Origin: JBDKTK01 sp039680225
GTDB taxonomy: Bacteria > Desulfobacterota > Syntrophia > Syntrophales > UBA4778
Direction: 5' to 3'
NCBI GenBank assembly: GCA_039680225.1
Contig: JBDKTK010000229.1
Coordinates: 1 to 8,748 of the forward strand
DNA length: 8,748 nucleotides
Part shown: in pieces, positions 6,258-8,748 of the stretch
Layout of the letters: the number at the start of each line of letters is the position of its first letter
How positions within the stretch are numbered: position 1 is the first letter of the stretch
Program-made: the position numbers and the translations under genes
The notes under the pieces: generated by a model
Told to the model about the DNA's origin: nothing
The model's input: the letters and a program-made list of their open reading frames with translations, nothing else
The model's database searches: none

Positions 6258-7640
6258 GTAAATGTCCCTCTCCCCCGCTTCCATTCTCTTCAGCCGGCTC
6301 GCAAGGATCCTCTTGGTTCCGGGGTTAGTCTCTTCCAGCAATCTGGCGATGAGCTTCTCCCCCGCTCTCTTCGTCTTCGGGGATGCGTAGTCGGTCAGGT
6401 ATTCCTTGAAGGTCAGGATCGCGTTCGTCCGGCAGAACTTCTGGATCAGGCCGGGCTTGGCGAGTTCCATGAAATCCGCGCCCGTCCGGCCCAATCTATA
6501 GCAGGCCGTGCAGAAGCTCGGGATGTAGCCTCTTTTGGTTATGTCGTAAATGACTTCATCGGTCGTCCTGGTATCGCCCAGGTTGAACTGCGCCGCCCGG
6601 AACGCCTCCGAGCCGTCCTGGTAACCGCCCGGGTTCGTCCTCGACCCCGCGCTTATCTGGGACACGCCGAGCGCGAACACCTCGCTGCGCACCTTCGGGT
6701 TCTCGCGGGTCGTGAGGATCATCCCCGTATACGGCACGGCAAGCCTGATAATGGCCACGAGTTTTTTGAAATCGTAATCGGACACCGGCCGGGGCGGCTT
6801 GATGGCCGCGGGCGCATTCAGCGCGGGCTCAAGCCGCGGGATGGAGATGGTGTGCGGCCCCACCCCGAATTTCTCTTCCAGGTGCTGCGCGTGAAAGAGC
6901 AGGCCCAGCACTTCGAATTTATAATCGTACAATCCGAAGAGCGCCCCGATGCCGACGTCGTCGATCCCGGCTTCCTGCGCCCTGTCCATCGCGGTGAGCC
7001 GCCACAGGTAATCCTTCTTGGGGCCGGTCGGGTGCATTTTCCTGTATGTCCCGTGATGGTAAGTCTCCTGGAATAGCACGTATGTACCGATATTTGCCGC
7101 CTTGAGCCGCCTGTATTCCTCCACTGTCATCGGCGCTATTTCCACATTGATCCGCCGTATCTCCCCCCCGTGCCCGGTCCGGGTGGCGTAAACCGTGTTG
7201 ATCGCTTCCACAAGATAATCCAAACCCGATTTCTTCGGGTGCTCGCCGCAGAGCATGAGGATCCGCTTGTGCCCTTCCCTTTCGAGGACTTCCACCTCGC
7301 GGGCGATTTCATCCATCTCGAGCGCAACGCGCTTCAGTTCTTTATTGTCCCGCCGGAATCCGCAATATGAGCAATTGTTGGCGCAGTGGTTGGAGATGTA
7401 TAGAGGCGCGAAGAGGACCAGCCTGTTGCCGTAGATCGCTTCTTTAATCTCCCGGGCCGCCTTCCAGATCTTTCTTACCAGGGACCGGTCTTCCGTCTGG
7501 AGCAGCACGGCCGTCTCCTGCGGCGTCAATCCACTGAGCTTTTTTGCCTTCGCGATTATTTCCTCGACCCGCGAGCGTTCCGGGTCTTTCGCGTCTTCGA
7601 GGATCTGTTCTATATTCGCATCGCTTATGAAATCGTGCAT
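6252..7640 (-). CDS. hydG: [FeFe] hydrogenase H-cluster radical SAM tyrosine lyase HydG
   Basis: Cleaves tyrosine with SAM to p-cresol, supplying the CO and CN ligands on iron for the H-cluster. It is 462 residues, the usual HydG length. The N-terminal radical SAM cluster motif NHCANNCSYCGFRR gives C86, C90 and C93. The C-terminal auxiliary-cluster motif CX2CX22C is present as C377, C380 and C403 (FCTACYRLGRT ... KFCRTNA); it distinguishes HydG from the related ThiH. GPHTISIPR holds H263, in the region of the histidine that binds the extra 'dangler' iron. The start is ATG 7640 with AGGGAGA six nt upstream. The 13-nt gap after the TM1266-like gene points to one transcript. The C-terminus ERDIYI looks complete although the stop lies in repeat R4. 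Confidence 0.97.
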   Translation of the reverse strand: MHDFISDANIEQILEDAKDPERSRVEEIIAKAKKLSGLTPQETAVLLQTEDRSLVRKIWKAAREIKEAIYGNRLVLFAPLYISNHCANNCSYCGFRRDNKELKRVALEMDEIAREVEVLEREGHKRILMLCGEHPKKSGLDYLVEAINTVYATRTGHGGEIRRINVEIAPMTVEEYRRLKAANIGTYVLFQETYHHGTYRKMHPTGPKKDYLWRLTAMDRAQEAGIDDVGIGALFGLYDYKFEVLGLLFHAQHLEEKFGVGPHTISIPRLEPALNAPAAIKPPRPVSDYDFKKLVAIIRLAVPYTGMILTTRENPKVRSEVFALGVSQISAGSRTNPGGYQDGSEAFRAAQFNLGDTRTTDEVIYDITKRGYIPSFCTACYRLGRTGADFMELAKPGLIQKFCRTNAILTFKEYLTDYASPKTKRAGEKLIARLLEETNPGTKRILASRLKRMEAGERDIYI

Positions 7641-7653
7641 CTGATGTCTCCCT

Positions 7654-7920
7654 TTATGCTTTCGTTAAAGCCGATTTGACCATTACGCCTTCAATAAGGC
7701 CGAGTTTGCCCGTCATCGCGCCGATCTTATCCGTCGAACCGTGGACCATCAGCGAGATGATGTTGATTTTTTTCGGCGGATAAGGCAGCCCCATCCGGCC
7801 GATGATGATGTCGCCGTAATCGCTCAGGATGGAATTTATGTCTCTCGCCTGCTCCTTGCGGCTTGTCACGATTATGCTGACCACTCCGATCCTCCTGGAA
7901 TCTTCCTGGCTACTTGTCAT
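7654..7920 (-). CDS. TM1266-family putative regulator of the [FeFe] hydrogenase system
   Basis: An 88-residue protein of the TM1266 family, found with hydEFG in many anaerobes. The fold resembles an ACT/NikR-C-like ligand-binding beta-alpha-beta domain: strand RIGVVSIIV (10-18), helix around EQARDINSILSDYG, strand DIIIGRMGLPY, then KINIISLMVHG, a helix and VMVKSALT. No DNA-binding domain is visible, so a direct transcriptional role is only presumed in the family name. ATG 7920 is chosen because GGGAGG lies 4 nt upstream (7925-7930). A longer in-frame start at 8004 lies wholly inside hydF and gives a low-complexity Arg/Trp-rich extension. The gene overlaps the hydF 3' end by 11 nt, suggesting translational coupling. 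Confidence 0.9.
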   Translation of the reverse strand: MTSSQEDSRRIGVVSIIVTSRKEQARDINSILSDYGDIIIGRMGLPYPPKKINIISLMVHGSTDKIGAMTGKLGLIEGVMVKSALTKA

Positions 7921-8748
7921 TTTTCCTCCCTGCTTTGTCTGAATCCAATTTCCGCTCCAACGCCAGCAGCGCGGCCGGGAACGGCGACAGGGTCCTTTTG
8001 GCAACGCCCTGGAGAAAGGAAATTGCCACGCCGTAGTTCGTTATAGGCACGTGCGCCTCGCGGGCCCGCTGGACCCGGTTGAGCATTTCCCTGCGGTTCA
8101 GCATGCATGCCCCGCAATGGATGATTAAACGGTATTTTTCCAGATCGTCCGGGTAATCTCTCCCGCACGAGACGTTCAAATCCAGTTCGCCCCCCACGTA
8201 CTGCCGCAGCCACCTCGGGATTTTCACGCGCCCGATGTCGTCCTCCAATGCATGGTGCGTGCACGCTTCGGCGATCAGCACCCGGTCGCCCGGCTCAAGG
8301 TCTTCGATGCGGGCAGCGCCCTCGGCGGCGGCAATGATATCTCCCTTCTGCCTGGCAAAGAGGATGGAAAAAGTCGTGAAGGGAATTTCCGGGGGAATGT
8401 CCGCCGAGACTTTCAGGACCGCCTGGGAATCGGTAACAACAAGGTCCGGTTTCACATTCAGTTTCTGCAGAGTGGAAGCCAGTTCCCTCTCCTTGACGAT
8501 CAGGGCCGAGGCGTCATTGTCCAGAGTGTCTCTGATTGTCTGGACCTGGGGAAGGATGAGCCTGCCCCTGGGGGCCTGCAGGTCAATCGGTACGACGAGC
8601 ACAGCCAGTCCGCCGGGCGGGAGCAGGTCGCCGACAAGCGATGGCGCCCTGAGGAAATCTTCGGGGGTGATCTCGATCAGCATTCTTTTCAGGGCTGCTA
8701 TGTGCTTTTCTCTGTCAGGCCCGCCGTCCAGGCTGGAAACGAAAATTA
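7910..8748 (-). CDS. hydF: [FeFe] hydrogenase H-cluster maturation GTPase HydF, C-terminal part
   Basis: Scaffold and GTPase that carries the 2Fe precursor made by HydE and HydG and delivers it to apo-hydrogenase HydA. The frame is open to the right edge, giving 278 visible residues. The N-terminal GTPase domain with its P-loop lies outside, but its end is seen as IFVSSLDG, like the last guanine-binding motif. The dimerisation and cluster-binding domains follow. The cluster motif is complete: C-T-H, 45 residues, then HCGAC, i.e. the known CXHX44-53HCXXC pattern. An internal ATG at 8683 is not a real start because coding sequence continues upstream. It is the first visible gene of the transcript; the stop TAG overlaps the next gene's start. 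Confidence 0.95.
   Translation of the reverse strand, partial: IFVSSLDGGPDREKHIAALKRMLIEITPEDFLRAPSLVGDLLPPGGLAVLVVPIDLQAPRGRLILPQVQTIRDTLDNDASALIVKERELASTLQKLNVKPDLVVTDSQAVLKVSADIPPEIPFTTFSILFARQKGDIIAAAEGAARIEDLEPGDRVLIAEACTHHALEDDIGRVKIPRWLRQYVGGELDLNVSCGRDYPDDLEKYRLIIHCGACMLNRREMLNRVQRAREAHVPITNYGVAISFLQGVAKRTLSPFPAALLALERKLDSDKAGRKNDK
7925..7930 (-). promoter_or_regulatory. Ribosome binding site of the TM1266-like gene, inside hydF
   Basis: GGGAGG on the minus strand, 4 nt before ATG 7920, embedded in the last hydF codons. It fixes the 88-residue start. Confidence 0.8.

Noticed and set aside
6243..7076. 277-residue plus-strand frame opposite hydG
   Set aside because: Antisense shadow, no recognisable domain, Arg/Pro/His-rich composition typical of reverse reading.

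Overview
The window looks like a piece of an anaerobic, hydrogen- and formate-metabolising bacterium with moderately high GC. It carries the [FeFe]-hydrogenase maturation genes hydF, hydG and hydE, the small TM1266-type regulator that travels with them, a selenocysteine-containing formate dehydrogenase catalytic subunit, and an oxalate/formate-antiporter-family transporter. Acetogens, syntrophs and fermenters among Desulfobacterota, Omnitrophota or Firmicutes-like lineages would all fit. The sequence alone does not fix the phylum.

Layout, left to right. (1) 1-447, minus: the N-terminal part of a lipoprotein resembling NlpC/P60 (SH3-type) cell-wall hydrolases. At the window edge it runs in frame into a 67-bp perfect copy of an internal piece of fdhA, which suggests a misassembly or a very recent rearrangement. 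(2) 462-3152, minus: fdhA, 896 residues, read through an in-frame UGA at 2091-2093. The UGA is followed by a SECIS hairpin whose loop and spacing match E. coli fdhF. An ORF caller would break this gene in two. (3) 3153-3316: divergent intergenic region with a 7-4-7 palindrome. (4) 3317-4546, plus: OFA-family MFS transporter, followed by a bidirectional terminator at 4571-4598. (5) 4597 to the right edge, all minus, transcribed as hydF (partial), TM1266-like regulator, hydG, a four-helix-bundle (S23/IVS-type) gene, hydE. The first three are tightly packed, with an 11-nt overlap and a 13-nt gap, and have clear Shine-Dalgarno sequences.

HydE, HydF and HydG together build the H-cluster of [FeFe] hydrogenase. 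FdhA carries a NuoG-like iron-sulfur N-terminus, so it probably passes electrons to an NAD(P)- or ferredoxin-linked partner or a hydrogenase module. Neither a hydrogenase structural gene nor an FDH partner subunit lies in the window.

The most unusual stretch is 5635-6257, between hydG and hydE. Copies of a 7-nt tandem repeat (roughly RATTTSA) flank a four-helix-bundle gene and also occur inside it in frame. The gene seems to have lost its ordinary start codon, and hydE lacks a Shine-Dalgarno at this junction. It reads like a small inserted cassette that has fused with the ends of both neighbouring genes.
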